22,864 nt of DNA from an uncultured Clostridia bacterium (GCA_934162615.1 CAKPJK010000022.1:1-22864); one strand, 5' to 3'. Positions 13,288 through 22,026 are shown, counted from the stretch's first letter. Notes: generated by a model from the letters alone, not told the origin. Made by a program: numbers and translations.

Positions 13288-15069
13288 CTACTTAATTCTA
13301 GCTAACGTAATTATTATATTACTTAACTCTTTTTCTAATTCCCTTTTTTCTTCGATATTCGAAGTTTGTTCTAATTTTTCTAATATTTCAAGTTTTCTGT
13401 TATTTAACTTGTCCCTTTTATATGCTTGAATTATATCGTCTATGGCTTTTTCTAAGTCTTCTATTTCATAGTCCTCTGCCATTATCATTGTAATTTGATT
13501 TTGCTGGTCTTGGTCTAAATTGTCTATTATTCCATTTATATTACTATTTCCTTTTTCAAATTCTTCATACAACTTTTTGGCTATTTTTTGATTTATTTCA
13601 TCTTGAAAATCTTCCGGTTTTATATTTTGTTTTATTATTTCAAATATTGATAAATCTCCTGTTAGTAATATTGAAATTATTGTATTCTCTCTTCTTTTTA
13701 TTGCTTCTGATACTTCCTTTGTTTCTACCTTTTTATGTGTTACAACTGGTTTTGGTCTTTCTAACACTTTTTCTGTTTTGACATTTTTATATGTTAGTTT
13801 ATTAACTTCTGCATAAATTGCTTCTTTTGAAATATCATATTCTTTTGCAATTTTTTCAATATATACTTCTCTTTCCATTGTGTTGTCTACTTTTGAAATC
13901 AATTTTGCAATTTCATTTAGGAATTTTATTTTGTCGTTAGTATTGTCTAAATTTAACTCTTTTTTTAGTATTTTTACTTTAAATTCAACTACTGAAAATG
14001 CTTTGTCTACTGCATTTTGAAAACGCATATTTCCATATTTTAATATGTATTCGTCTGGATCTTTGGCTCCTTCTAATTGCAATACTCTTAAGTCACATCC
14101 CATATTTTGCAATATTTCTATTGACCTTAATTTTGCTTTTATTCCTGCTTCGTCAGAGTCAAAACTTAATATTATTTGTTCTGAATTTTTTCTTAGCAAC
14201 CATCCTTGTTGTTCAGTTAAGGCTGTTCCAAGTGATGCTACAACATTTGTTATTCCTCTTTGATGTAGTGAGATTACATCCATATAGCCTTCAACTATTA
14301 ATATTTTTTTTGTGTCCCCTTTTTTTGCAACATTTAGTCCGAATAAATGTCTTCCTTTGCTATATACTATATTTTCTGGTGAATTTATGTATTTTGGTTT
14401 TGAGTCGTCTAATACTCTTCCACCAAATGCTATTACTCTTCCTCTTGCATCACATATTGGAAACATTAGTCTATTTCTGTATCTGTCTATGTATTGGCCT
14501 CTTTCATTTTTGTTGACTAATCCTGATTCTAATATTTCTTGTTCTTGAAATCCTTGTTTTTTTAACTCTTGATATAGTTCGTCAAATTTGCCTGAGAATC
14601 CAATTCTAAATGATTTTAATGTTTCATTTGTTAGTTGTCTTTTTTTTACATATTCTTGTGCCATTTTGGCTTGTGGTTTATATAAATTTTGATGGTAGTA
14701 TTCTGCTGTGAATTCATTTACTTTGTATACTTTGTCTTTTAGTATCTCTCTTTGTGTGTCTCCATTGTTTTGCAGTGTTGGTAGTTGTATGTTTGCTCTT
14801 TCTGCTAACATTTGTACTGTTTCTACAAAGTTTAGTCCTTCTATTTGTGATACAAATGTTATTACATTTCCTCCAACTCCACACCCAAAGCAGTGGAATA
14901 TTTGTTTATCTGGTGAGACTGAAAAAGAAGGTGATTTTTCATTGTGAAATGGACATAGTCCAAAATAGTTTCTTCCGCTTCTTTTTAAGTGCACATATTG
15001 TGATATGACATCTACTATGTCGTTTGATTGTCTTACTTCATTTAATATCTCTTCACTATATCTTGCCAT
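13288..15069 (-). CDS. dnaG: DNA primase
   Basis: A 593-residue primase that makes RNA primers at the replication fork with the DnaB-type helicase. The N-terminal zinc-binding domain has C39, H42, C60 and C63 (LCPFH, FHCFGCG). The RNA polymerase core follows (about 120-250) with the conserved RLMFPICDARGRVIAFGGR. The TOPRIM domain carries the catalytic E260 in LIVEGYMDV and the metal-binding D304/D306 in SFDSDEAG. The last ~150 residues form the helicase-interaction domain. Length is normal for the family. The ATG at 15069 has GAGG 5 nt upstream. It is cotranscribed with rpoD; no rpsU is visible in front of it. Confidence 0.98.
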   Translation of the reverse strand: MARYSEEILNEVRQSNDIVDVISQYVHLKRSGRNYFGLCPFHNEKSPSFSVSPDKQIFHCFGCGVGGNVITFVSQIEGLNFVETVQMLAERANIQLPTLQNNGDTQREILKDKVYKVNEFTAEYYHQNLYKPQAKMAQEYVKKRQLTNETLKSFRIGFSGKFDELYQELKKQGFQEQEILESGLVNKNERGQYIDRYRNRLMFPICDARGRVIAFGGRVLDDSKPKYINSPENIVYSKGRHLFGLNVAKKGDTKKILIVEGYMDVISLHQRGITNVVASLGTALTEQQGWLLRKNSEQIILSFDSDEAGIKAKLRSIEILQNMGCDLRVLQLEGAKDPDEYILKYGNMRFQNAVDKAFSVVEFKVKILKKELNLDNTNDKIKFLNEIAKLISKVDNTMEREVYIEKIAKEYDISKEAIYAEVNKLTYKNVKTEKVLERPKPVVTHKKVETKEVSEAIKRRENTIISILLTGDLSIFEIIKQNIKPEDFQDEINQKIAKKLYEEFEKGNSNINGIIDNLDQDQQNQITMIMAEDYEIEDLEKAIDDIIQAYKRDKLNNRKLEILEKLEQTSNIEEKRELEKELSNIIITLARIK

Positions 15070-15197
15070 TTTTCCTCTCTTTCTTTCAAATAAACATACT
15101 TATATATAATATTCGACCTATTTTACATAAATCCTTCTTTGTTTTTTAAAAAATATGAATCTGTTATGTTATATGATTTTACTTAATAATATATTGG

Positions 15198-15243
15198 GCA
15201 AAAACATGGGCGGAGAAAGTTTTGCCTTTGTCCACCCCTATGT
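15198..15243 (-). terminator. Rho-independent terminator of the second patatin gene
   Basis: On the minus strand ACATAGGGGTGGA pairs imperfectly with TCCGCCCATGT, and CAAAG with CTTTC inside, giving a GC-richer stem than elsewhere in the window. It is followed by TTTTTGCCC and lies directly after the stop codon at 15245. Confidence 0.7.
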
Positions 15244-15244
15244 T

Positions 15245-15976
15245 TTATCTTATACAATGGAGTAATTCTTCCATTTTCGATTTGGTTTCGGCATAGCCCA
15301 AAGCGCTTGCTAGTAATATGTCTTCAGGAGTTCCGAAAGTTTCCATTGTAATTTGCGGTTTTATGATAAAATCCGCTTTTTCTTCTGGTATCTTCCATGC
15401 ATTGACATATCTGGATTTCATGTTTTCCTTTTTCTTTTTAAAAGTCGCTAATATCGTAAATCCATCTGATGGAATCATTGGATTTGCACACATGCCTCCA
15501 TCCCAAAACCTGTAATTTTTTCCATTTATTCTCATATGATAATGCTCATATGCGACTGGAAAACTGCACGAGGCCCGACATGCCTCACCCAATGTTACTT
15601 CTGGCGTATTTTCTTTTGAGAATAAAAAGGTTTTAGGAAATAACATTCCTCCTTGATTAGCAACAATATAAAGATCTTTCTTTAAATCTTTAAATTTCAT
15701 GTTGCCACAGTAATCATTAACTGTATTCTGAATTATTTTGCTCCCTTTGCCGCCTTTTAAACGGTTTGCCTCTGAATAATGAACTACATATTTTTGTACC
15801 TGTTTCAGTATTTCATCTGCCGGCGTTCCAACTGCCCCTAACATAGCAATTATTGCGCCAATGCTGCTACCAGAGTATGCCGATATTTCTATCCGTTCTT
15901 CCTCAAATGCCTGAATTACACCAATCGACGGAACTTTTACTCCTCCGCCCCGAATAGCTAAATTTATTTTTTTCAT
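15245..15976 (-). CDS. Patatin-like phospholipase, copy 2
   Basis: A 243-residue predicted acyl hydrolase. The oxyanion loop reads RGGGVKVPSIG (9-19), with Lys in place of the usual Arg. The nucleophile elbow is GSSIG (S38), and the dyad Asp is D159 in FWDGGMCANP. The block ACRASCSFPVAYEH matches the family and echoes copy 1, but the two proteins differ greatly elsewhere, so this is not a recent duplicate. The gene is visibly richer in GC (two 60-bp rows counted at 50% and 42%) than its neighbours, suggesting transfer. It is a single-gene unit: promoter 16030-16058, AAGGAGG 8 nt before ATG, terminator immediately after the stop. Substrate unknown. Confidence 0.9.
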   Translation of the reverse strand: MKKINLAIRGGGVKVPSIGVIQAFEEERIEISAYSGSSIGAIIAMLGAVGTPADEILKQVQKYVVHYSEANRLKGGKGSKIIQNTVNDYCGNMKFKDLKKDLYIVANQGGMLFPKTFLFSKENTPEVTLGEACRASCSFPVAYEHYHMRINGKNYRFWDGGMCANPMIPSDGFTILATFKKKKENMKSRYVNAWKIPEEKADFIIKPQITMETFGTPEDILLASALGYAETKSKMEELLHCIR

Positions 15977-16029
15977 ATGTTTTTCCTCCTTTTGTTTAGA
16001 AGCTATTCTTACTACATTTAACTATCTAT

Positions 16030-16058
16030 ATTATACTACAATTTATATCCATTTTCAA
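16030..16058 (-). promoter_or_regulatory. Sigma-A promoter for the second patatin gene
   Basis: Minus strand: TTGAAA (16053-16058), 17-nt spacer, TATAAT (16030-16035). It starts only 12 nt after the stop of the alarmone synthetase gene and gives a leader of about 47 nt. Confidence 0.7.
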
Positions 16059-16070
16059 GTTTTATGTTAA

Positions 16071-16721
16071 TTATGTATTTAAAACCATCATTTTATTATC
16101 CAATTTATTTACCATTTTAGCACATTGTACAAGTTCTTTTGATGTTGATTTTGTAACTTTTTTATCTGGTTTATATTTCATTTTGTGTTCAATACTTGCC
16201 CAAAAATCCATTGCCAAAGTTCTTATTTGAAGTTCAACTTTTACATATATCAAATTTTGTGACAATGTAATTGGAACTTCCAAAATCATATGATAACTTG
16301 AATATCCACTCTTTTTTGGATTTTTAACATAGTCTTTTTCTTTCAGTACTTTTACTCCCGGTATTTTTGTAATTAAATTTCTTATTGAGTATATATCTTT
16401 TTGGATTGGACATATTGCCCTTATTCCTGCAATATCATTAATATTTTTAATCATTTCTTTGTATGTATATTGCAAACTTTTGTCTTTCATTTTGTTTGTA
16501 ATACTTTCCGGTGATTTTATTCTTGTGTTTATGTGGTCTATTAAGTCATATTCGTAAAATAATTTAAATTCGTCTTTTAATATTTCTAGTTTTGTACTTA
16601 TTTCCCTTAGTGCTACTTGATATATAAACATCACTTTTTCAAATTCTTTGCTTTTTGTATCTATTGGTATTTCTATCTCCATTATATTTTCAATTTTTTG
16701 TAATTTTTTGTTTTCTTTCAT
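16071..16721 (-). CDS. Small alarmone synthetase (RelA/SpoT synthetase domain, RelQ/YjbM type)
   Basis: A 216-residue cytosolic enzyme expected to transfer pyrophosphate from ATP to GTP or GDP, making (p)ppGpp for stress control. Only the synthetase domain is present; there is no HD hydrolase and no TGS/ACT region. Visible motifs: INDIAGIRAICPIQKDIY (94-111), KKSGYSSYHMIL (136-147, equivalent to the usual GYRSLH) and VELQIRTLAMDFWASIEHKMKY (162-183), the conserved catalytic and helical elements of the RelQ group. The start at 16721 has GGTGG 8 nt upstream; a GTG frame from 16733 would use the ribosome binding site itself as coding sequence. No terminator is seen after it, so it may read through into the patatin gene. 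Confidence 0.92.
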   Translation of the reverse strand: MKENKKLQKIENIMEIEIPIDTKSKEFEKVMFIYQVALREISTKLEILKDEFKLFYEYDLIDHINTRIKSPESITNKMKDKSLQYTYKEMIKNINDIAGIRAICPIQKDIYSIRNLITKIPGVKVLKEKDYVKNPKKSGYSSYHMILEVPITLSQNLIYVKVELQIRTLAMDFWASIEHKMKYKPDKKVTKSTSKELVQCAKMVNKLDNKMMVLNT

Positions 16722-16857
16722 TTGGTTTTCCACCTTTCTTTGGCGTTTTTTAATTGATTATTATTTAATTTTCAATTTTTATTCCACCATATTTTTCATA
16801 TTTATTATATGGGTATTTTAATTTTATATTATTCCCAAATGTTATTTTTTTTGTAAA

Positions 16858-16897
16858 TTTTGTGTGAAAAAGATTTTTGGTGTTTTCATGCACAAAA
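16858..16897 (-). terminator. Terminator-like hairpin after the adhE unit
   Basis: On the minus strand TTTTGTG..TGAAAA (16883-16897) pairs with TTTTCACACAAAA (16858-16870) with a 2-nt bulge and a 12-nt loop, followed by TTTACAAAAA. The stem is AT-rich and the T-run short. It sits 25 nt after the stop of the 423-residue gene. Confidence 0.45.
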
Positions 16898-16922
16898 AAA
16901 ACAGAAGAAAGATAAATTGTAT

Positions 16923-18194
16923 TTATCTCTCTTCATATTCTATTGATGTTGGATTTCCGCTAAATTTTGCACCATTTGTTTTTGGTGTTTTTGTAGCGAC
17001 CTTATATTTATTTCTGTTTTTAACTGCATTGTTTACTATGTTTATGGTTTCTTTTCTTTTTTCTGTTGGCATATCTTCAATTTTTTCTAATAGTCCACTT
17101 TCTTGTAATTGTTTTATTGTTTCATACATTTTTGAATTTTGTAAAATTTCTGTAATCATATCCAATTTATAATTTTTATCTTCTTTAGGAAGTTCTTTTA
17201 TTGTTTTTATTATTTCATTTTCTTTTATTTGTGAATTTTCAGATACTCCTCTTATTTGTTCATCTATATCAATTATTTCATTTTTTGTTAAAGTTTTTTT
17301 TGCTTCTATCTGTATAGTTTTTATAAATTTTTCTTTTTGTTCTTGGCTCATATTTTTTATATTTTCTGATTGAGGAACTATGAATACTCTTGTACTAGCA
17401 TATCTTCTTCCTATTTGTTTTCCTAATTCAGTATAAATTTTTTCTTTAAATTCTTCTTTATCAAATCTTCCCCTTTTAGGTTTTCTTTCTTCTTCTATTT
17501 TTTTATACTCTTTTTCTACTGATGTTGCAATATCATTTGCTACCATATCTTCTATTGATACTATTGAAGTAAATCTATATATCATTGTGCCTTGTTTTGT
17601 ATCACTATAAAAATTTTCTGCCATTTTTTTTGCAATTACTGTCTGTATCCATCCTTGTATATCTTTATCTATATCTTCTTTGCTTAGAATTTTCGTTATT
17701 TCCTGTATTCTTCCTGTAACTTCGACATCTCTTTTTGTTTTACAGTCTTTATACAATCTTTTTAATTCGCTTTTGACTCCTTCTTTTTTACTTTTTGTAT
17801 CTTCTACCTGTTTTATTAATTCAATTCTGTCTCTTGCATTTACTTCTCCATGTTCTATTATATTATTAATAGATTCCATTGATATGCTTGTATCTGCACT
17901 GTTTACTGCTGCTGGTATTACACTATCTGGTATTTCAGGATCTTTTGAAATTCTTGTTGCTAATTTTGGAAGCATTTCATCCGGTATTTTTTTGTTATCA
18001 ATTATTTTTGCTAATATATCTTTTCTTTTATCTGGATTCTCTTTTAATGTTTGCACTATTTCATCTGCTGTATGGTCCATTGGGTCTTTTTCTTTATTTT
18101 CTTTTCTTTCTAAATATGCATCTGCTACATTTCCTGCTATTAATTCTGGATTATTTCTATTCATAAATTTTTTTATTCTATCTGTTATTTTCAC
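16923..18194 (-). CDS. Unknown 423-residue helical protein coupled to adhE
   Basis: I do not recognise this protein. It is strongly charged, nearly all alpha-helical by composition, with no signal peptide or membrane segment. Residues 50-125 contain short helical units with repeated spacing (ENPDKRKDILAKI, KKIPDEMLPKLATRI, PEIPDSVIPAAVNSA, ISMESINNIIEH), suggesting a HEAT-like solenoid. A middle part (180-260) has IQGWIQTVIAKKMAENFY and IGRRYASTRVFIVPQ, and the C-terminus (400-423) looks disordered. The GTG start at 18194 has AAGGTG 5 nt upstream. It begins 9 bp after the adhE stop, within the sequence AAGGTGATAAGGTG, so translation is likely coupled to adhE. A structural or regulatory partner of AdhE is possible, but only the context says so. 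Confidence 0.8.
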   Translation of the reverse strand: MKITDRIKKFMNRNNPELIAGNVADAYLERKENKEKDPMDHTADEIVQTLKENPDKRKDILAKIIDNKKIPDEMLPKLATRISKDPEIPDSVIPAAVNSADTSISMESINNIIEHGEVNARDRIELIKQVEDTKSKKEGVKSELKRLYKDCKTKRDVEVTGRIQEITKILSKEDIDKDIQGWIQTVIAKKMAENFYSDTKQGTMIYRFTSIVSIEDMVANDIATSVEKEYKKIEEERKPKRGRFDKEEFKEKIYTELGKQIGRRYASTRVFIVPQSENIKNMSQEQKEKFIKTIQIEAKKTLTKNEIIDIDEQIRGVSENSQIKENEIIKTIKELPKEDKNYKLDMITEILQNSKMYETIKQLQESGLLEKIEDMPTEKRKETINIVNNAVKNRNKYKVATKTPKTNGAKFSGNPTSIEYEER

Positions 18195-18203
18195 CTTATC
18201 ACC

Positions 18204-20804
18204 TTATTTCCCATAATAACTATCTAATAGTATTTGTTTTATTTCTGTAACTAATGGAACTCTTGGGTTTGCTGTTGTACATTGATCTTCAAACGCTCTG
18301 TCTGCAAGAATATCAACTTTTGCCAAAAATTCTTTTTCGTCAATTCCTGCCTCTTTAAAAGATTTTGGAATATTTAAACTTTCATTTAATCCCTTTATTT
18401 TCTCTACTAAACTATTAACACCCTCTTCTACTGTGTCTGCTTTTAATCCTAATTTTTTAGCTAAATGACTATATTTTTCATCTGCTATATAATATTCATA
18501 TTTAGGGAATGACACGAATTTTGATGGTTTACTTCCATTGTATTTTACAACATATGGTAATAATATTGCATTTATTCTACCATGTGGTAAATGGAATTCT
18601 GCACCTATTTTGTGTGCAATTGAGTGGCTTACTCCTAAAAATGCATTTGTAAATGCCATTCCTGCAATTGTACTTGCATTATGCATTTTTTCTCTTGCTA
18701 GTTTATCACTTCCATCATTATATGCCTTTTCCAAATAATTCATTACTAATTCAACTGCTTTTTCTGCTAAACCGTCTGTGTAGTCTGATGCCATATTTGA
18801 TACATATGCTTCTAATGCGTGTGTTAGTACATCCATTCCAGTATCTGCTGTTACAGATTTTGGAAGACTCATAACTAGGTCAGGGTCTACTATTGCAACA
18901 TCTGGTGTTAATTCATAATCTGCAAGTGGATATTTTCTGTCTTTTTCTTTATCTGTAATTACTGCAAATGATGTTACTTCTGAACCTGTTCCTGATGTTG
19001 TTGGTATTGCTACCATTTTTGCTTTTTTCCCTAATTTAGGGAATTTGTAAGTACGTTTTCTAATGTCCATAAATTTTAATTTTAGTCCTTCAATATCAGC
19101 CTCTGGATGTTCGTAAAATAGCCACATTCCTTTTGCTGCATCCATTGGACTTCCTCCACCAATTGCAATTATTACATCCGGTTTAAAACTATTCATTTGC
19201 TCTACACCTTTTTTTATTGTATCAAATGATGGGTCTGGCTCTACATCACTAAATATCTCGGAATGTACATATTTTTGTCTTTTTCTTAAATGATATAAGA
19301 TTCTATCTACATATCCTAATTTGACCATTCCTTGGTCTGTTACTATAAAGGCTCTTTCTATATCTGGCATCTTTTCTAAGTATGCTATTGAACCTGCTTC
19401 AAAATATATTTTTTCTGGAACTTTAAACCATTGCATATTAACTCTCCTTTTCGCAACTCTTTTAATATTTATTAAGTTTACTGATGATACATTTGCTGTT
19501 GTTGAATTTTTTCCAAATGAGCCACATCCTAATGTAAGTGATGGCATATTTGTGTTATAAATGTCTCCTATTGCTCCATGTGTTGATGGTGAGTTTACTA
19601 TTATTCTTCCTGCTTTTAAAGTTTCTGAAAATTTTAAAATCGTGTCTTGGTTTTCACTGTGAATTGCTGCAGAATGTCCAAGTCCTCCAAATTCTAGTAA
19701 TCTTTCTGCTTTTGCAATTCCTTCTTCTTCATTTTCAACAATGTAATATGTTAAAACTGGACTTAGTTTTTCTTTTGAAAATGGATATTCTCTACCAATT
19801 CCTTCTTCATATACAACTATTACTTTTGTGTCTTCTGGTACTTCAAATCCCGCTTCTTTTGCAATTGTATATGGAGATTGACCTGGCACGTGTGATTTTA
19901 GTTTGTATCCATATTCTTCTGTGTATTCAAACATTGAGTTTTGTAATTTTTGTTTTTCTTCTGGGTTTACAAAATAGCATCCAGATTCTCTCATTAATTT
20001 TTCAAATTCTTGATATATGTCTTTATCAACTAAAACTGCTTGTTCTGATGCACATATCATTCCATTGTCAAATGATTTTGATAGTACTAAATCATTTACT
20101 GCTGTTTTTAATTTTGCAGTTTTGTCTATATAACATGGCACATTCCCTGGTCCTACTCCTAGTGCTGGTTTTCCACATGAATATGCTGAACGTACCATTC
20201 CTGTTCCACCTGTTGCTAATATTAAGTTTACATCTGGGTGGTTCATTAATAATCTTGTTGCTGTTATTGATGGTTCTTCTATCCATAATATGCAGTTTTC
20301 TGGTGCTCCTGCTTGAACTGCCGCATCTCTTAAAATTCTTGCTGCTTCTGAACTGCATTTTTGTGCAGATGGATGGAATCCAAATATTATTACATTTCTA
20401 GTTTTTGCAGATATTATTGATTTGAACATTGTTGTTGATGTCGGGTTTGTTACTGGTGTTACTCCTGCAATTATTCCCACTGGTTCTGCTATTTCTAGAT
20501 ATCCTTCTTCGTCATTTTCATTTATTACTCCAACAGTTTTTTCGTTTTTGATACTGTGGTATATATATTCTGTTGCAAACATGTTCTTTGTTATTTTGTC
20601 TTCATATATTCCTCTGCCTGTTTCTTCTACTGCCATTTTTGCTAGTTCCATATGATGTTCTAGTCCTGCCATTGACATTGCTTTTACAATATTATTTACT
20701 TGTTCTTGATCTAGTTTTAAGTATTCTTCTGATGCTTTTTTTGCTTTTGAAACTAATTCGTCTATCATCTTTTGTATTTTTTCTTCTTCTAAATTTTCTG
20801 CCAT
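18204..20804 (-). CDS. adhE: Bifunctional acetaldehyde-CoA/alcohol dehydrogenase
   Basis: An 866-residue fermentative enzyme reducing acetyl-CoA to acetaldehyde and then to ethanol with NADH; known homologues assemble into cytosolic spirosome filaments. The N-terminal aldehyde dehydrogenase half (1-440) has the catalytic C251 in FDNGMICASEQ and the nucleotide-binding ATGGTGMV (197-204). A linker (NLINIKRVAKRRVN) leads to the iron-dependent alcohol dehydrogenase half. That half has the NAD motif AIGGGSPMDAAKGMW, TTSGTGSEVTSFAVI, DVLTHALEAYVS, and the His-rich metal site GVSHSIAHKIGAEFHLPHGR. Full length and intact. ATG 20804 has AAGGAGG 7 nt upstream, and a strong promoter lies at 20840-20867. 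No complete Rex operator (TTGTTAA-N4-TTAACAA) is visible; only a half-site-like TGTTAAC lies at about 20894-20901. Confidence 0.98.
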   Translation of the reverse strand: MAENLEEEKIQKMIDELVSKAKKASEEYLKLDQEQVNNIVKAMSMAGLEHHMELAKMAVEETGRGIYEDKITKNMFATEYIYHSIKNEKTVGVINENDEEGYLEIAEPVGIIAGVTPVTNPTSTTMFKSIISAKTRNVIIFGFHPSAQKCSSEAARILRDAAVQAGAPENCILWIEEPSITATRLLMNHPDVNLILATGGTGMVRSAYSCGKPALGVGPGNVPCYIDKTAKLKTAVNDLVLSKSFDNGMICASEQAVLVDKDIYQEFEKLMRESGCYFVNPEEKQKLQNSMFEYTEEYGYKLKSHVPGQSPYTIAKEAGFEVPEDTKVIVVYEEGIGREYPFSKEKLSPVLTYYIVENEEEGIAKAERLLEFGGLGHSAAIHSENQDTILKFSETLKAGRIIVNSPSTHGAIGDIYNTNMPSLTLGCGSFGKNSTTANVSSVNLINIKRVAKRRVNMQWFKVPEKIYFEAGSIAYLEKMPDIERAFIVTDQGMVKLGYVDRILYHLRKRQKYVHSEIFSDVEPDPSFDTIKKGVEQMNSFKPDVIIAIGGGSPMDAAKGMWLFYEHPEADIEGLKLKFMDIRKRTYKFPKLGKKAKMVAIPTTSGTGSEVTSFAVITDKEKDRKYPLADYELTPDVAIVDPDLVMSLPKSVTADTGMDVLTHALEAYVSNMASDYTDGLAEKAVELVMNYLEKAYNDGSDKLAREKMHNASTIAGMAFTNAFLGVSHSIAHKIGAEFHLPHGRINAILLPYVVKYNGSKPSKFVSFPKYEYYIADEKYSHLAKKLGLKADTVEEGVNSLVEKIKGLNESLNIPKSFKEAGIDEKEFLAKVDILADRAFEDQCTTANPRVPLVTEIKQILLDSYYGK

Positions 20805-20839
20805 AAGATTTCCTCCTTGGTATTATTTTATCCTATTTT

Positions 20840-20867
20840 ATTATATATTATTAGAAGAATTTGTCAA
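20840..20867 (-). promoter_or_regulatory. Sigma-A promoter for adhE
   Basis: Minus strand: TTGACA (20862-20867), 16-nt spacer, TATAAT (20840-20845); both hexamers are perfect. The leader is about 30 nt and holds the AAGGAGG site. This is one of the strongest promoters in the window, in keeping with a major fermentation gene. Confidence 0.8.
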
Positions 20868-20885
20868 CCAATTTTCAAAAATTAG

Positions 20886-20937
20886 AGAGACTCTTGTTAA
20901 CTACTGTTCATTTTTTGAACCTTTTATTAGAGCCTCT
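20886..20937 (-). terminator. Structured terminator after the Rpn gene
   Basis: In minus-strand RNA AGAGGCUCU (20929-20937) pairs with AGAGUCUCU (20886-20894) using one G-U pair, enclosing a second small hairpin (GUUCA/UGAAC), and is followed by CUAAUUUUUG. The G-U pair works only in the minus-strand transcript, which supports this orientation. It lies 3 nt after the stop codon and just upstream of the adhE promoter. Confidence 0.65.
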
Positions 20938-20940
20938 TTG

Positions 20941-21396
20941 TTATCTTTGTGATTCTTGTTTTATTTTGTCTATTTCTTCTTTTTTTAGTCCTGTTACTTC
21001 TTGAATTACGTCTTCTGTCATTTTTTTATTTAACATTTTCTGTACTATTTCTTTGAGTTGTTGTATTTTTCCTTCTTTTCTTCCAATATTAATGTACCTT
21101 TGGTTTTCCTCTCTTATCATTTCAATTACCGCTAGCATACTACCATCTCCTTCATCCAATTTTTTTAATATTTTATTTGTATTTTCTGTGCCTATTTTTT
21201 CTGCCCATATTTCTTTTATAATTCTCCTGAATGTTGTTTTTTCTTCGTCTTTTATTATTTTTGTAATTTTATAAAGTGCTTCTGCTATTTTTTCTGTATC
21301 TTTGCATTTTTCTACTAACATCATTTTGGTTATAAATATGTCATCTTCTAGCAATTCTTCTTCGCTAAAATTATTAATATCAATTAAACTTTCCAT
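20941..21396 (-). CDS. C-terminal part of split Rpn-family nuclease
   Basis: This 151-residue frame holds the C-terminal region normally fused to the Rpn nuclease domain: SLIDINNFSEEELLEDD, helical segments with MLVEKCKDTEKIAEALYKITKII, and the charged tail NIGRKEGKIQQLKEIVQKMLNKKMTEDVIQEVTGLKKEEIDKIKQ that is typical of YhgA/Rpn proteins. It overlaps the upstream nuclease frame by 17 bp in another frame. Deleting one T of the TTT near 21387 would fuse the two frames as IIDGKLIDINN, exactly the family pattern. The ATG at 21396 lacks a good ribosome binding site. It is therefore either the tail of a frameshifted pseudogene or a separately made small protein. Confidence 0.75.
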   Translation of the reverse strand: MESLIDINNFSEEELLEDDIFITKMMLVEKCKDTEKIAEALYKITKIIKDEEKTTFRRIIKEIWAEKIGTENTNKILKKLDEGDGSMLAVIEMIREENQRYINIGRKEGKIQQLKEIVQKMLNKKMTEDVIQEVTGLKKEEIDKIKQESQR

Positions 21397-22009
21397 CAAT
21401 TATTTGGATTTCTTCAAATAATTGTTGACTATCTTTTGTATCTTTATTAATATTCCATTTTGTTTTTCCTGTATATAATACTATTGGTATTACCATTGGT
21501 TCTGTTTTGTATTTTTTGTCTTCTATAGCACTTTCCATAATTTCTGTACTATATTCTAATAACCTGATTGGCATTTTCTTGTCAATCTTTGTTTGATGTT
21601 CTATTAATAAAAATATATTTTGATTTTTTATTCTATAGACTACATCTGCTTCTCGGTTTTTAAATCTTTGATTTATATAACTATTGTTATATTTTTCTAG
21701 TTCTTCTGCTTTTATTTTTAAGTTTAAAAATTTGTTTAAAAATTTTGCCATATCTGTTTTTTTACTTAACACTGTTCTAAATATTTTGTCGTGTTCATGG
21801 TTTACTTTGTTACTTCCATTATTTTGTTTAATGACTTCTTTTGTAGCTTTGCTTGAACTTAAAATATATTCTTCTTTGTCATCCATTACACACGAATGAG
21901 TTTTATATATTTCATCCGTTTTTGATTTTTCAATCTTGGTCAATAGGTCTAAATCGACATTTTCATATTCTTTTTGTTTTAGATAATCTTTGTATGTAAA
22001 TATTACCAT
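21380..22009 (-). CDS. N-terminal PD-(D/E)XK nuclease part of split Rpn-family protein
   Basis: A 209-residue frame with the nuclease domain of the Rpn family (recombination-promoting nuclease/putative transposase, YhgA-like), DNA endonucleases linked to recA-independent recombination and anti-phage defence. The family start NHEHDKIFRTVLSKK (70-84) is followed by the active-site elements READVVYRI (D122) and FLLIEHQT (E137, Q139), then MPIRLLEYSTEIM and MVIPIVLYTGKTKWN. It stops at 21380 in ...IIDGKFN because of an apparent extra T, losing the C-terminal region found in the next frame. Residues 1-69 are a lineage-specific extension. AAGGAG precedes the ATG by 10 nt but overlaps the likely transcription start. 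The single gene lies between its own promoter and terminator. Confidence 0.85.
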   Translation of the reverse strand: MVIFTYKDYLKQKEYENVDLDLLTKIEKSKTDEIYKTHSCVMDDKEEYILSSSKATKEVIKQNNGSNKVNHEHDKIFRTVLSKKTDMAKFLNKFLNLKIKAEELEKYNNSYINQRFKNREADVVYRIKNQNIFLLIEHQTKIDKKMPIRLLEYSTEIMESAIEDKKYKTEPMVIPIVLYTGKTKWNINKDTKDSQQLFEEIQIIDGKFN

Positions 22010-22026
22010 ATGACATCTTCTCCTTT

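Noticed and set aside
19538..20401. Long plus-strand open frame opposite adhE
   Set aside because: It is Leu/Cys-rich antisense shadow of the intact adhE gene with no ribosome binding site or family motif; similar shadows lie opposite dnaG, the WG-repeat gene and the cysteine desulfurase gene.
20886..20912. Rex operator upstream of adhE
   Set aside because: Only a TGTTAAC half-like sequence is present; the second half TTAACAA at the right spacing is missing.
21380..21400. Programmed ribosomal frameshift in the Rpn gene
   Set aside because: Moving to the second frame needs a +1 shift, and no known slippery heptamer or +1 shift signal with a stop codon in the right place is seen; an extra T is simpler.
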